Assembly (NCBI GenBank): GCA_026874595.1
Contig: CM049316.1
Location: forward strand, 7,270,339 to 7,334,338
From: Sipunculus nudus
Lineage: Eukaryota > Annelida > Sipuncula > Golfingiida > Sipunculidae
DNA length: 64,000 nt
Reading direction: 5' to 3'
Positions within the stretch are counted from its first letter, which is position 1. The number at the start of each line of letters is the position of its first letter. Below, one piece after another: positions 12,601-30,600 of the stretch. Both the position numbers and the translations under genes were made by a program. The notes below the pieces were generated by a model. The model saw nothing but the letters and a program-made list of their open reading frames with translations. It was not told the DNA's origin and did not search any database.

Positions 12601-15600
12601 ACATGACCACTCTACCCTGATGACCACCCGAGTAACATGACCACTCTACCCTGATGACCACCCGAGTAACATGACCACTCTACCCTGATGACCACCCGAG
12701 TAACATGACCACTCTACCCTGATGACCACCTGAGTAACATGACCACCCCACCCTGATGACCACCTGAGTAACATGACCACTCTACCCTGATGACCACCCC
12801 AGTAACATGACCACTCTACCCTGATGACCACCCGAGTAACATGACCACTCTACCCTGATGACCACCCCAGTAACATGACCACTCTACCCTGATGACCACC
12901 CGAGTAACATGACCACTCTACCCTGATGACCACCCCAGTAACATGACCACTCTACCCTGATGACCACCCCAGTAACATGACCACTCTACCCTGATGACCA
13001 CCCGAGTAACATGACCACACTACCCTGATGACCACCCGAGTAACATGACCACTCTACCCTGATGACCACCCGAGTAACATGACCACTCTACCCTGATGAC
13101 CACCCGAGTAACATGACCACTCTACCCTGATGACCACCCCAGTAACATGACCACTCTACCCTGATGACCACCCGAGTAACATGACCACTCTACCTTGATG
13201 ACCACCCGAGTAACATGACCACTCTACCCTGATGACCACCTGAGAAACATGACCACTCTACCCTGATGACCACCCGAGTAACATGACCACTCTACCCTGA
13301 TGACCACCCGAGTAACATGACCACTCTACCCTGATGACCACCCGAGTAACATGTCCACTCTACCCTGATGACCACCTGAGTAACATGACCACCCCACCCT
13401 GATGACCACCTGAGTAACATGACCACTCTACCCTGATGACCACCCCAGTAACATGACCACTCTACCCTGATGACCACCCGAGTAACATGACCACTCTACC
13501 CTGATGACCACCCGAGTAACATGACCACTCTACCCTGATGACCACCCGAGTAACATGACCACTCTACCCTGATGACCACCCGAGTAACATGACCACTCTA
13601 CCCTGATGACCACCCGAGTAACATGACCACTCTACCCTGATGACCACCCGAGTAACATGACCACTCTACCCTGATGACCACCCCAGTAACATGACCACTC
13701 TACCCTGATGACCACCCAAGTAACATGACCACTCTACCTTGATGACCACCCGAGTAACATGACCACTCTACCCTGATGACCACCCGAGTAACATGACCAC
13801 TCTACCCTGATGACCACCCGAGTAACATGACCACTCTACCCTGATGACCACCTGAGTAACATGACCACCCCACCCTGATGACCACCTGAGTAACATGACC
13901 ACTCTACCCTGATGACCACCCCAGTAACATGACCACTCTACCCTGATGACCACCCGAGTAACATGACCACTCTACCCTGATGACCACCCGAGTAACATGA
14001 CCACTCTACCCTGATGACCACCCGAGTAACATGACCACTCTACCCTGATGACCACCCGAGTAACATGACCACTCTACCTTGATGACCACCCGAGTAACAT
14101 GACCACTCTACCCTGATGACCACCCCAGTAACATGACCACTCTACCCTGATGACCAACCGAGTAACATGACCACTCTACCCTGATGACCACCCGAGTAAC
14201 ATGACCACTCTACCCTGATGACCACCTGAGTAACATGACCACTCTACCCTGATGACCACCCCAGTAACATGACCACTCTACCCTGATGACCACCCGAGTA
14301 ACATGACCACTCTACCCTGATGACCACCCGAGTAACATGACCACTCTACCCTGATGACCACCCGAGTAACATGACCACTCTACCCTGATGACCACCCGAG
14401 TAACATGACCACTCTACCCTGATGACCACCCGAGTAACATGACCACTCTACCCTGATGACCACCCGAGTAACATGACCACTCTACCCTGATGACCACCCG
14501 AGTAACATGACCACTCTACCCTGATGACCACCCGAGTAACATGACCACTCTACCCTGATGACCACCCGAGTAACATGACCACTCTACCCTGATGACCACC
14601 CGAGTAACATGACCACTCTACCCTGATGACCACCCGAGTAACATGACCACTCTACCCTGATGACCACCCGAGTAACATGACCACTCTACCCTGATGACCA
14701 CCCGAGTAACATGACCACTCTACCCTGATGACCACCCGAGTAACATGACCACTCTACCCTGATGACCACCCGAGTAACATGACCACTCTACCCTGATGAC
14801 CACCCGAGTAACATGACCACTCTACCCTGATGACCACCCGAGTAACATGACCACTCTACCTTGATGACCACCCGAGTAACATGACCACTCTACCCTGATG
14901 ACCACCCGAGTAACATGACCACTCTACCCTGATGACCACCCGAGTAACATGACCACTCTACCCTGATGACCACCCGAGTAACATGACCACTCTACCCTGA
15001 TGACCACCCGAGTAACATGACCACTCTACCCTGATGACCACCCGAGTAACATGACCACTCTACCCTGATGACCACCCGAGTAACATGACCACTCTACCCT
15101 GATGACCACCCGAGTAACATGACCACTCTACCCTGATGACCACCCGAGTAACATGACCACCCCACCCTGATGACCACCCAAGTAACATGACCACCCCACC
15201 CTGATGACCACCCCAGTAACATGACCACTCTACCCTGATGACCACCCGAGTAACATGACCACACTACCCTGATGACCACCCGAGTAACATGACCACTCTA
15301 CCCTGATGACCACCCGAGTAACATGACCACCCAACCCTGATGACCACCCGAGTAACATGACCACTCTACCCTGATGACCACCCCAGTAACATGACCACTC
15401 TACCCTGATGACCACCCCAGTAACATGACCACTCTACCCTGATGACCACCCCAGTAACATGACCACTCTACCCTGATGACCACCCGAGTAACATGACCAC
15501 TCTACCCTGATGACCACCCGAGTAACATGACCACTCTACCCTGATGACCACCTGAGTAACATGACCACCCCACCCTGATGACCACCCCAGTAACATGACC

Positions 15601-18600
15601 ACCTCACCCTGATGACCACCCCAGTAACATGACCACCTCACCCTGATGACCACCCCAGTAACATGACCACTCTACCCTGATGACCACCCGAGTAACATGA
15701 CCACTCTACCCTGATGACCACCCGAGTAACATGACCACCCAACCCTGATGACCACCCGAGTAACATGACCACTCTACCCTGATGACCACCCGAGTAACAT
15801 GACCACCCCACCCTGATGACCACCCCAGTAACATGACCACCCCACCCTGATGACCACCTGAGTAACATGACCACCCCACCCTGATGACCACCCCAGTAAC
15901 ATGACCACTCTACCCTGATGACCACCCGAGTAACATGACCACTCTACCCTGATGACCACCCGAGTAACATGACCACTCTACCCTGATGACCACCCCAGTA
16001 CAATGACCACTCTACCCTGATGACCACCTGAGTAACATGACCACTCTACCCTGATGACCACCTGAGTAACATGACCACTCTACCCTGATGACCACCCGAG
16101 TAACATGACCACTCTACCCTGATGACCACCCGAGTAACATGACCACTCTACCCTGATGACCACCCCAGTAACATGACCACTCTACCCTGATGACCACCCG
16201 AGTAACATGACCACCCTACCCTGATGACCACCCGAGTAACATGACCACTCTACCCTGATGACCACCCCAGTAACATGACCACTCTACCCTGATGACCACC
16301 CCAGTAACATGACCACTCTACCCTGATGACCACCCCAGTAACATGACCACTCTACCCTGATGACCACCCCAGTAACATGACCACTCTACCCTGATGACCA
16401 CCCGAGTAACATGACCACCCCACCCTGATGACCACCCGAGTAACATGACCACTCTACCCTGATGACCACCCGAGTAACATGACCACTCTACCCTGATGAC
16501 CACCCGAGTAACATGACCACTCTACCCTGATGACCACCCGAGTAACATGACCACCCCACCCTGATGACCACCCGAGTAACATGACCACTCTACCCTGATG
16601 ACCACCCGAGTAACATGACCACTCTACCCTGATGACCACCCGAGTAACATGACCACTCTACCCTGATGACCACCCCGAGTAACATGACCACTCTACCCTG
16701 ATGACCACCCCAGTAACATGACCACTCTACCCTGATGACCACCCGAGTAACATGACCACTCTACCCTGATGACCACCCGAGTAACATGACCACTCTACCC
16801 TGATGACCACCCGAGTAACATGACCACTCTACCCTGATGACCACCCGAGTAACATGACCACTCTACCCTGATGACCACCCCAGTAACATGACCACTCTAC
16901 CCTGATGACCACCCCATTAACATAACCACTCTACCCTGATGACCACCCCAGTAACATGACCACTCTACCCTGATGACCACCCCAGTAACATGACCACTCT
17001 ACCCTGATGACCACCCCAGTAACATGACCACTCTACCCTGATGACCACCCCAGTAACATGACCACTCTACCCTGATGACCACCTGAGTAACATGACCACT
17101 CTACCCTGATGACCACCTGAGTAACATGACCACTCTACCCTGATGACCACCCGAGTAACATGACCACCCCACCCTGATGACCACCCGAGTAACATGACCA
17201 CCCCACCCTGATGACCACCCGAGTAACATGACCACTCTACCCTGATGACCACCCGAGTAACATGACCACTCTACCCTGATGACCACCCGAGTAACATGAC
17301 CACTCTACCCTGATGACCACCCGAGTAACATGACCACCCCACCCTGATGACCACCCGAGTAACATGACCACCCCACCCTGATGACCACCCGAGTAACATG
17401 ACCACTCTACCCTGATGACCAGCCGAGTAACATGACCACTCTACCCTGATGACCACCCCAGTAACATGACCACTCTACCCTGATGACCACCCCAGTAACA
17501 TGACCACTCTACCCTGATGACCACCCGAGTAACATGACCACTCTACCCTGATGACCACCCGAGTAACATGACCACTCAACCCTGATGACCACCCGAGTAA
17601 CATGACCACTCTACCCTGATGACCACCCGAGTAACATGACCACCCAACCCTGATGACCACCCGAGTAACATGACCACTCTACCCTGATGACCACCCCAGT
17701 AACATGACCACTCTACCCTGATGACCACCCCAGTAACATGACCACTCTACCCTGATGACCACCCCAGTAACATGACCACTCTACCCTGATGACCACCCGA
17801 GTAACATGACCACTCTACCCTGATGACCACCCGAGTAACATGACCACTCTACCCTGATGACCACCTGAGTAACATGACCACCCCACCCTGATGACCACCC
17901 CAGTAACATGACCACTCTACCCTGATGACCACCCCAGTAACATGACCACTCTACCCTGATGACCACCCGAATAACATGACCACTCTACCCTGATGACCAC
18001 CCCAGTAACATGACCACTCTACCCTGATGACCACCCGAGTAACATGACCACTCTACCCTGATGACCACCCGAGTAACATGACCACTCTACCCTGATGACC
18101 ACCCGAGTAACATGACCACTCTACCCTGATGACCACCCGAGTAACATGACCACTCTACCCTGATGACCACCCGAGTAACATGACCACTCTACCCTGATGA
18201 CCACCCGAGTAACATGACCACCCCACCCTGATGACCACCCGAGTAACATGACCACCCCACCCTGATGACCACCCGAGTAACATGACCACCCCACCCTGAT
18301 GACCACCCGAGTAACATGACCACTCTACCCTGATGACCACCCGAGTAACATGACCACCCCACCCTGATGACCACCCGAGTAACATGACCACTCTACCCTG
18401 ATGACCACCCGAGTAACATGACCACCCCACCCTGATGACCACCCGAGTAACATGACCACTCTACCCTGATGACCACCCGAGTAACATGACCACTCTACCC
18501 TGATGACCACCCGAGTAACATGACCACTCTACCCTGATGACTACCCGAATAACATGACCACTCTGCCCTGATGACCACCCCAGTAACATGACCACTCTAC

Positions 18601-21600
18601 CCTGATGACCACCCGAATAACATGACCACTCTACCCTGATGACCACCCCAGTAACATGACCACTCTACCCTGATGACCACCCGAGTAACATGACCACTCT
18701 ACCCTGATGACCACCCGAGTAACATGACCACTCTACCCTGATGACCACCCGAGTAACATGACCACTCTACCCTGATGACCACCCCAGTAACATGACCACT
18801 CTACCCTGATGACCACCCCAGTAACATGACCACTCTACCCTGATGACCACCCGAGTAACATGACCACTCTACCTTGATGACCACCCGAGTAACATGACCA
18901 CTCTACCCTGATGACCACCTGAGAAACATGACCACTCTACCCTGATGACCACCCGAGTAACATGACCACTCTACCCTGATGACCACCCGAGTAACATGAC
19001 CACTCTACCCTGATGACCACCCGAGTAACATGTCCACTCTACCCTGATGACCACCTGAGTAACATGACCACCCCACCCTGATGACCACCTGAGTAACATG
19101 ACCACTCTACCCTGATGACCACCCCAGTAACATGACCACTCTACCCTGATGACCACCCGAGTAACATGACCACTCTACCCTGATGACCACCCGAGTAACA
19201 TGACCACTCTACCCTGATGACCACCCGAGTAACATGACCACTCTACCCTGATGACCACCCGAGTAACATGACCACTCTACCCTGATGACCACCCGAGTAA
19301 CATGACCACTCTACCCTGATGACCACCCGAGTAACATGACCACTCTACCCTGATGACCACCCCAGTAACATGACCACTCTACCCTGATGACCACCCGAGT
19401 AACATGACCACTCTACCCTGATGACCACCCGAGTAACATGACCACTCTACCCTGATGACCACCCGAGTAACATGACCACTCTACCCTGATGACCACCCGA
19501 GTAACATGACCACTCTACCTTGATGACCACCCGAGTAACATGACCACTCTACCCTGATGACCACCCCAGTAACATGACCACTCTACCCTGATGACCACCC
19601 GAGTAACATGACCACTCTACCCTGATGACCACCCGAGTAACATGACCACTCTACCCTGATGACCACCCGAGTAACATGACCACTCTACCCTGATGACCAC
19701 CCCAGTAACATGACCACTCTACCCTGATGACCACCCGAGTAACATGACCACTCTACCCTGATGACCACCCGAGTAACATGACCACTCTACCCTGATGACC
19801 ACCCGAGTAACATGACCACTCTACCCTGATGACCACCCGAGTAACATGACCACTCTACCCTGATGACCACCCGAGTAACATGACCACTCTACCCTGATGA
19901 CCACCCGAGTAACATGACCACTCTACCCTGATGACCACCCGAGTAACATGACCACTCTACCCTGATGACCACCCGAGTAACATGACCACTCTATCCTGAT
20001 GACCACCCGAGTAACATGACCACTCTACCCTGATGACCACCCGAGTAACATGACCACTCTACCCTGATGACCACCCGAGTAACATGACCACTCTACCCTG
20101 ATGACCACCCGAGTAACATGACCACTCTACCCTGATGACCACCCGAGTAACATGACCACTCTACCCTGATGACCACCCGAGTAACATGACCACTCTACCC
20201 TGATGACCACCCGAGTAACATGACCACTCTACCCTGATGACCACCCGAGTAACATGACCACTCTACCCTGATGACCACCCGAGTAACATGACCACTCTAC
20301 CCTGATGACCACCCGAGTAACATGACCACTCTACCTTGATGACCACCCGAGTAACATGACCACTCTACCCTGATGACCACCCGAGTAACATGACCACTCT
20401 ACCCTGATGACCACCCGAGTAACATGACCACTCTACCCTGATGACCACCCGAGTAACATGACCACTCTACCCTGATGACCACCCGAGTAACATGACCACT
20501 CTACCCTGATGACCACCCGAGTAACATGACCACTCTACCCTGATGACCACCCGAGTAACATGACCACTCTACCCTGATGACCACCCGAGTAACATGACCA
20601 CTCTACCCTGATGACCACCCGAGTAACATGACCACCCCACCCTGATGACCACCCAAGTAACATGACCACCCCACCCTGATGACCACCCCAGTAACATGAC
20701 CACCCTACCCTGATGACCACCCGAGTAACATGACCACACTACCCTGATGACCACCCGAGTAACATGACCACTCTACCCTGATGACCACCCGAGTAACATG
20801 ACCACCCAACCCTGATGACCACCCGAGTAACATGACCACTCTACCCTGATGACCACCCCAGTAACATGACCACTCTACCCTGATGACCACCCCAGTAACA
20901 TGACCACTCTACCCTGATGACCACCCCAGTAACATGACCACTCTACCCTGATGACCACCCGAGTAACATGACCACTCTACCCTGATGACCACCCGAGTAA
21001 CATGACCACTCTACCCTGATGACCACCTGAGTAACATGACCACCCCACCCTGATGACCACCCCAGTAACATGACCACCTCACCCTGATGACCACCCCAGT
21101 AACATGACCACCTCACCCTGATGACCACCCCAGTAACATGACCACTCTACCCTGATGACCACCCGAGTAACATGACCACTCTACCCTGATGACCACCCGA
21201 GTAACATGACCACCCAACCCTGATGACCACCCGAGTAACATGACCACTCTACCCTGATGACCACCCGAGTAACATGACCACCCCACCCTGATGACCACCC
21301 CAGTAACATGACCACCCCACCCTGATGACCACCTGAGTAACATGACCACCCCACCCTGATGACCACCCCAGTAACATGACCACTCTACCCTGATGACCAC
21401 CCGAGTAACATGACCACTCTACCCTGATGACCACCCGAGTAACATGACCACTCTACCCTGATGACCACCCCAGTACAATGACCACTCTACCCTGATGACC
21501 ACCTGAGTAACATGACCACTCTACCCTGATGACCACCTGAGTAACATGACCACTCTACCCTGATGACCACCCGAGTAACATGACCACTCTACCCTGATGA

Positions 21601-24600
21601 CCACCCGAGTAACATGACCACTCTACCCTGATGACCACCCCAGTAACATGACCACTCTACCCTGATGACCACCCGAGTAACATGACCACCCTACCCTGAT
21701 GACCACCCGAGTAACATGACCACTCTACCCTGATGACCACCCCAGTAACATGACCACTCTACCCTGATGACCACCCCAGTAACATGACCACTCTACCCTG
21801 ATGACCACCCCAGTAACATGACCACTCTACCCTGATGACCACCCCAGTAACATGACCACTCTACCCTGATGACCACCCGAGTAACATGACCACCCCACCC
21901 TGATGACCACCCGAGTAACATGACCACTCTACCCTGATGACCACCCGAGTAACATGACCACTCTACCCTGATGACCACCCGAGTAACATGACCACTCTAC
22001 CCTGATGACCACCCGAGTAACATGACCACCGCACCCTGATGACCACCCGAGTAACATGACCACTCTACCCTGATGACCACCCGAGTAACATGACCACTCT
22101 ACCCTGATGACCACCCGAGTAACATGACCACTCTACCCTGATGACCACCCCGAGTAACATGACCACTCTACCCTGATGACCACCCCAGTAACATGACCAC
22201 TCTACCCTGATGACCACCCGAGTAACATGACCACTCTACCCTGATGACCACCCCAGTAACATGACCACTCTACCCTGATGACCACCCGAGTAACATGACC
22301 ACTCTACCCTGATGACCACCCGAGTAACATGACCACTCTACCCTGATGACCACCCCAGTAACATGACCACTCTACCCTGATGACCACCCCATTAACATAA
22401 CCACTCTACCCTGATGACCACCCCAGTAACATGACCACTCTACCCTGATGACCACCCCAGTAACATGACCACTCTACCCTGATGACCACCCCAGTAACAT
22501 GACCACTCTACCCTGATGACCACCCCAGTAACATGACCACTCTACCCTGATGACCACCTGAGTAACATGACCACTCTACCCTGATGACCACCTGAGTAAC
22601 ATGACCACTCTACCCTGATGACCACCCGAGTAACATGACCACCCCACCCTGATGACCACCCGAGTAACATGACCACCCCACCCTGATGACCACCCGAGTA
22701 ACATGACCACTCTACCCTGATGACCACCCGAGTAACATGACCACTCTACCCTGATGACCACCCGAGTAACATGACCACTCTACCCTGATGACCACCCGAG
22801 TAACATGACCACCCCACCCTGATGACCACCCGAGTAACATGACCACCCCACCCTGATGACCACCCGAGTAACATGACCACTCTACCCTGATGACCAGCCG
22901 AGTAACATGACCACTCTACCCTGATGACCACCCCAGTAACATGACCACTCTACCCTGATGACCACCCCAGTAACATGACCACTCTACCCTGATGACCACC
23001 CGAGTAACATGACCACTCTACCCTGATGACCACCCGAGTAACATGACCACTCAACCCTGATGACCACCCGAGTAACATGACCACCCCACCCTGATGACCA
23101 CCCGAGTAACATGACCACCCCACCCTGATGACCACCCGAGTAACATGACCACCCCACCCTGATGACCACCCGAGTAACATGACCACTCTACCCTGATGAC
23201 CACCCGAGTAACATGACCACTCTACCTTGATGACCACCCGAGTAACATGACCACTCTACCCTGATGACCACCCGAGTAACATGACCACTCTACCCTGATG
23301 ACCACCCGAGTAACATGACCACTCTACCCTGATGACCACCCGAGTAACATGACCACTCTACCCTGATGACCACCCGAGTAACATGACCACTCTACCCTGA
23401 TGACCACCCGAGTAACATGACCACTCTACCCTGATGACCACCCGAGTAACATGACCACTCTACCCTGATGACCACCCGAGTAACATGACCACTCTACCCT
23501 GATGACCACCCGAGTAACATGACCACTCTACCCTGATGACCACCCGAGTAACATGACCACTCTACCCTGATGACCACCCGAGTAACATGACCACTCTACC
23601 CTGATGACCACCCGAGTAACATGACCACTCTACCCTGATGACCACCCGAGTAACATGACCACTCTACCCTGATGACCACCCGAGTAACATGACCACTCTA
23701 CCTTGATGACCACCCGAGTAACATGACCACTCTACCCTGATGACCACCCGAGTAACATGACCACTCTACCCTGATGACCACCCGAGTAACATGACCACTC
23801 TACCCTGATGACCACCTGAGTAACATGACCACTCTACCCTGATGACCACCCGAGTAACATGACCACTCTACCCTGATGACCACCCGAGTAACATGACCAC
23901 TCTACCCTGATGACCACCCGAGTAACATGACCACTCTACCCTGATGACCACCCGAGTAACATGACCACTCTACCCTGATGACCACCTGAGTAACATGACC
24001 ACCCCACCCTGATGACCACCCCAGTAACATGACCACCCCACCCTGATGACCACCCCAGTAACATGACCACTCTACCCTGATGACCACCCCAGTAACATGA
24101 CCACTCTACCCTGATGACCACCCCAGTAACATGACCACTCTACCCTGATGACCACCCGAGTAACATGACCACCCAACCCTGATGACCACCCGAGTAACAT
24201 GACCACTCTACCCTGATGACCACCCCAGTAACATGACCACCCCACCCTGATGACCACCCCAGTAACATGACCACTCTACCCTGATGACCACCCGAGTAAC
24301 ATGACCACTCTACCCTGATGACCACCCGAGTAACATGACCACTCTACCCTGATGACCACCCGAGTAACATGACCACTCTACCCTGATGACCACCTGAGTA
24401 ACATGACCACCCCACCCTGATGACCACCCCAGTAACATGACCACTCTACCCTGATGACCACCCGAGTAACATGACCACCCCACCCTGATGACCACCCGAG
24501 TAACATGACCACTCTACCCTGATGACCACCCGAGTAACATGACCACTCTACCCTGATGACCACCCGAGTAACATGACCACCCAACCCTGATGACCACCCG

Positions 24601-27600
24601 AGTAACATGACCACTCTACCCTGATGACCACCCCAGTAACATGACCACCCCACCCTGATGACCACCCCAGTAACATGACCACCCCACCCTGATGACCACC
24701 TGAGTAACATGACCACCCCACCCTGATGACCACCCCAGTAACATGACCACTCTACCCTGATGACCACCCGAGTAACATGACCACTCTACCCTGATGACCA
24801 CCCGAGTAACATGACCACTCTACCCTGATGACCACCCCAGTAACATGACCACTCTACCCTGATGACCACCTGAGTAACATGACCACTCTACCCTGATGAC
24901 CACCTGAGTAACATGACCACTCTACCCTGATGACCACCCGAGTAACATGACCACTCTACCCTGATGACCACCCGAGTAACATGACCACTCTACCCTGATG
25001 ACCACCCCAGTAACATGACCACTCTACCCTGATGACCACCCGAGTAACATGACCACCCTACCCTGATGACCACCCGAGTAACATGACCACTCTACCCTGA
25101 TGACCACCCCAGTAACATGACCACTCTACCCTGATGACCACCCGAGTAACATGACCACTCTACCCTGATGACCACCCCAGTAACATGACCACTCTACCCT
25201 GATGACCACCCCAGTAACATGACCACTCTACCCTGATGACCACCTGAGTAACATGACCACCCCACCCTGATGACCACCCGAGTAACATGACCACTCCACC
25301 CTGATGACCACCCGAGTAACATGACCACTCTACCCTGATGACCACCCGAGTAACATGACCACTCTACCCTGATGACCACCCGAGTAACATGACCACCCCA
25401 CCCTGATGACCACCCGAGTAACATGACCACTCTACCCTGATGACCACCCGAGTAACATGACCACTCTACCCTGATGACCACCCGAGTAACATGACCACTC
25501 TACCCTGATGACCACCCCGAGTAACATGACCACTCTACCCTGATGACCACCCCAGTAACATGACCACTCTACCCTGATGACCACCCGAGTAACATGACCA
25601 CTCTACCCTGATGACCACCCGAGTAACATGACCACCCCACCCTGATGACCACCCGAGTAACATGACCACCCCACCCTGATGACCACCCGAGTAACATGAC
25701 CACTCTACCCTGATGACCACCCGAGTAACATGACCACTCTACCCTGATGACCACCCCAGTAACATGACCACTCTACCCTGATGACCACCCCAGTAACATG
25801 ACCACTCTACCCTGATGACCACCCGAGTAACATGACCACTCTACCCTGATGACCACCCGAGTAACATGACCACTCTACCCTGATGACCACCCGAGTAACA
25901 TGACCACCCCACCCTGATGACCACCCGAGTAACATGACCACCCCACCCTGATGACCACCCGAGTAACATGACCACCCCACCCTGATGACCACCCGAGTAA
26001 CATGACCACTCTACCCTGATGACCACCCGAGTAACATGACCACCCCACCCTGATGACCACCCGAGTAACATGACCACTCTACCCTGATGACCACCCGAGT
26101 AACATGACCACTCTACCCTGATGACCACCCCAGTAACATGACCACTCTACCCTGATGACCACCCGAGTAACATGACCACTCTACCCTGATGACCACCCGA
26201 GTAACATGACCACTCTACCCTGATGACCACCCGAGTAACATGTCCACTCTACCCTGATGACCACCTGAGTAACATGACCACCCCACCCTGATGACCACCT
26301 GAGTAACATGACCACTCTACCCTGATGACCACCCCAGTAACATGACCACTCTACCCTGATGACCACCCGAGTAACATGACCACTCTACCCTGATGACCAC
26401 CCGAGTAACATGACCACTCTACCCTGATGACCACCCGAGTAACATGACCACTCTACCCTGATGACCACCCGAGTAACATGACCACTCTACCCTGATGACC
26501 ACCCGAGTAACATGACCACTCTACCCTGATGACCACCCGAGTAACATGACCACTCTACCCTGATGACCACCCCAGTAACATGACCACTCTACCCTGATGA
26601 CCACCCGAGTAACATGACCACTCTACCTTGATGACCACCCGAGTAACATGACCACTCTACCCTGATGACCACCCGAGTAACATGACCACTCTACCCTGAT
26701 GACCACCCGAGTAACATGACCACTCTACCCTGATGACCACCTGAGTAACATGACCACCCCACCCTGATGACAACCTGAGTAACATGACCACTCTACCCTG
26801 ATGACCACCTGAGTAACATGACCACTCTACCCTGATGACCACCCGAGTAACATGACCACTCTACCCTGATGACCACCCGAGTAACATGACCACTCTACCC
26901 TGATGACCACCCGAGTAACATGACCACTCTACCCTGATGACCACCCGAGTAACATGACCACTCTACCTTGATGACCACCCGAGTAACATGACCACTCTAC
27001 CCTGATGACCACCCCAGTAACATGACCACTCTACCCTGATGACCACCCGAGTAACATGACCACTCTACCCTGATGACCACCCGAGTAACATGACCACTCT
27101 ACCCTGATGACCACCTGAGTAACATGACCACTCTACCCTGATGACCACCCCAGTAACATGACCACTCTACCCTGATGACCACCCGAGTAACATGACCACT
27201 CTACCCTGATGACCACCCGAGTAACATGACCACTCTACCCTGATGACCACCCGAGTAACATGACCACTCTACCCTGATGACCACCCGAGTAACATGACCA
27301 CTCTACCCTGATGACCACCCGAGTAACATGACCACTCTACCCTGATGACCACCCGAGTAACATGACCACTCTACCCTGATGACCACCCGAGTAACATGAC
27401 CACTCTACCCTGATGACCACCCGAGTAACATGACCACTCTATCCTGATGACCACCCGAGTAACATGACCACTCTACCCTGATGACCACCCGAGTAACATG
27501 ACCACTCTACCCTGATGACCACCCGAGTAACATGACCACTCTACCCTGATGACCACCCGAGTAACATGACCACTCTACCCTGATGACCACCCGAGTAACA

Positions 27601-30600
27601 TGACCACTCTACCCTGATGACCACCCGAGTAACATGACCACTCTACCCTGATGACCACCCGAGTAACATGACCACTCTACCCTGATGACCACCCGAGTAA
27701 CATGACCACTCTACCCTGATGACCACCCGAGTAACATGACCACTCTACCCTGATGACCACCCGAGTAACATGACCACTCTACCTTGATGACCACCCGAGT
27801 AACATGACCACTCTACCCTGATGACCACCCGAGTAACATGACCACTCTACCCTGATGACCACCCGAGTAACATGACCACTCTACCCTGATGACCACCCGA
27901 GTAACATGACCACTCTACCCTGATGACCACCCGAGTAACATGACCACTCTACCCTGATGACCACCCGAGTAACATGACCACTCTACCCTGATGACCACCC
28001 GAGTAACATGACCACTCTACCCTGATGACCACCCGAGTAACATGACCACTCTACCCTGATGACCACCCGAGTAACATGACCACCCCACCCTGATGACCAC
28101 CCAAGTAACATGACCACCCCACCCTGATGACCACCCCAGTAACATGACCACCCTACCCTGATGACCACCCGAGTAACATGACCACACTACCCTGATGACC
28201 ACCCGAGTAACATGACCACTCTACCCTGATGACCACCCGAGTAACATGACCACCCAACCCTGATGACCACCCGAGTAACATGACCACTCTACCCTGATGA
28301 CCACCCCAGTAACATGACCACTCTACCCTGATGACCACCCCAGTAACATGACCACTCTACCCTGATGACCACCCCAGTAACATGACCACTCTACCCTGAT
28401 GACCACCCGAGTAACATGACCACTCTACCCTGATGACCACCCGAGTAACATGACCACTCTACCCTGATGACCACCTGAGTAACATGACCACCCCACCCTG
28501 ATGACCACCCCAGTAACATGACCACCTCACCCTGATGACCACCCCAGTAACATGACCACCTCACCCTGATGACCACCCCAGTAACATGACCACTCTACCC
28601 TGATGACCACCCGAGTAACATGACCACTCTACCCTGATGACCACCCGAGTAACATGACCACCCAACCCTGATGACCACCCGAGTAACATGACCACTCTAC
28701 CCTGATGACCACCCGAGTAACATGACCACCCCACCCTGATGACCACCCCAGTAACATGACCACCCCACCCTGATGACCACCTGAGTAACATGACCACCCC
28801 ACCCTGATGACCACCCCAGTAACATGACCACTCTACCCTGATGACCACCCGAGTAACATGACCACTCTACCCTGATGACCACCCGAGTAACATGACCACT
28901 CTACCCTGATGACCACCCCAGTACAATGACCACTCTACCCTGATGACCACCTGAGTAACATGACCACTCTACCCTGATGACCACCTGAGTAACATGACCA
29001 CTCTACCCTGATGACCACCCGAGTAACATGACCACTCTACCCTGATGACCACCCGAGTAACATGACCACTCTACCCTGATGACCACCCCAGTAACATGAC
29101 CACTCTACCCTGATGACCACCCGAGTAACATGACCACCCTACCCTGATGACCACCCGAGTAACATGACCACTCTACCCTGATGACCACCCCAGTAACATG
29201 ACCACTCTACCCTGATGACCACCCCAGTAACATGACCACTCTACCCTGATGACCACCCCAGTAACATGACCACTCTACCCTGATGACCACCCCAGTAACA
29301 TGACCACTCTACCCTGATGACCACCCGAGTAACATGACCACCCCACCCTGATGACCACCCGAGTAACATGACCACTCTACCCTGATGACCACCCGAGTAA
29401 CATGACCACTCTACCCTGATGACCACCCGAGTAACATGACCACTCTACCCTGATGACCACCCGAGTAACATGACCACCGCACCCTGATGACCACCCGAGT
29501 AACATGACCACTCTACCCTGATGACCACCCGAGTAACATGACCACTCTACCCTGATGACCACCCGAGTAACATGACCACTCTACCCTGATGACCACCCCG
29601 AGTAACATGACCACTCTACCCTGATGACCACCCCAGTAACATGACCACTCTACCCTGATGACCACCCGAGTAACATGACCACTCTACCCTGATGACCACC
29701 CCAGTAACATGACCACTCTACCCTGATGACCACCCGAGTAACATGACCACTCTACCCTGATGACCACCCGAGTAACATGACCACTCTACCCTGATGACCA
29801 CCCCAGTAACATGACCACTCTACCCTGATGACCACCCCATTAACATAACCACTCTACCCTGATGACCACCCCAGTAACATGACCACTCTACCCTGATGAC
29901 CACCCCAGTAACATGACCACTCTACCCTGATGACCACCCCAGTAACATGACCACTCTACCCTGATGACCACCCCAGTAACATGACCACTCTACCCTGATG
30001 ACCACCTGAGTAACATGACCACTCTACCCTGATGACCACCTGAGTAACATGACCACTCTACCCTGATGACCACCCGAGTAACATGACCACCCCACCCTGA
30101 TGACCACCCGAGTAACATGACCACCCCACCCTGATGACCACCCGAGTAACATGACCACTCTACCCTGATGACCACCCGAGTAACATGACCACTCTACCCT
30201 GATGACCACCCGAGTAACATGACCACTCTACCCTGATGACCACCCGAGTAACATGACCACCCCACCCTGATGACCACCCGAGTAACATGACCACCCCACC
30301 CTGATGACCACCCGAGTAACATGACCACTCTACCCTGATGACCAGCCGAGTAACATGACCACTCTACCCTGATGACCACCCCAGTAACATGACCACTCTA
30401 CCCTGATGACCACCCCAGTAACATGACCACTCTACCCTGATGACCACCCCAGTAACATGACCACTCTACCCTGATGACCACCCGAGTAACATGACCACTC
30501 TACCCTGATGACCACCCGAGTAACATGACCACTCTACCCTGATGACCACCCGAGTAACATGACCACTCTACCCTGATGACCACCCGAGTAACATGACCAC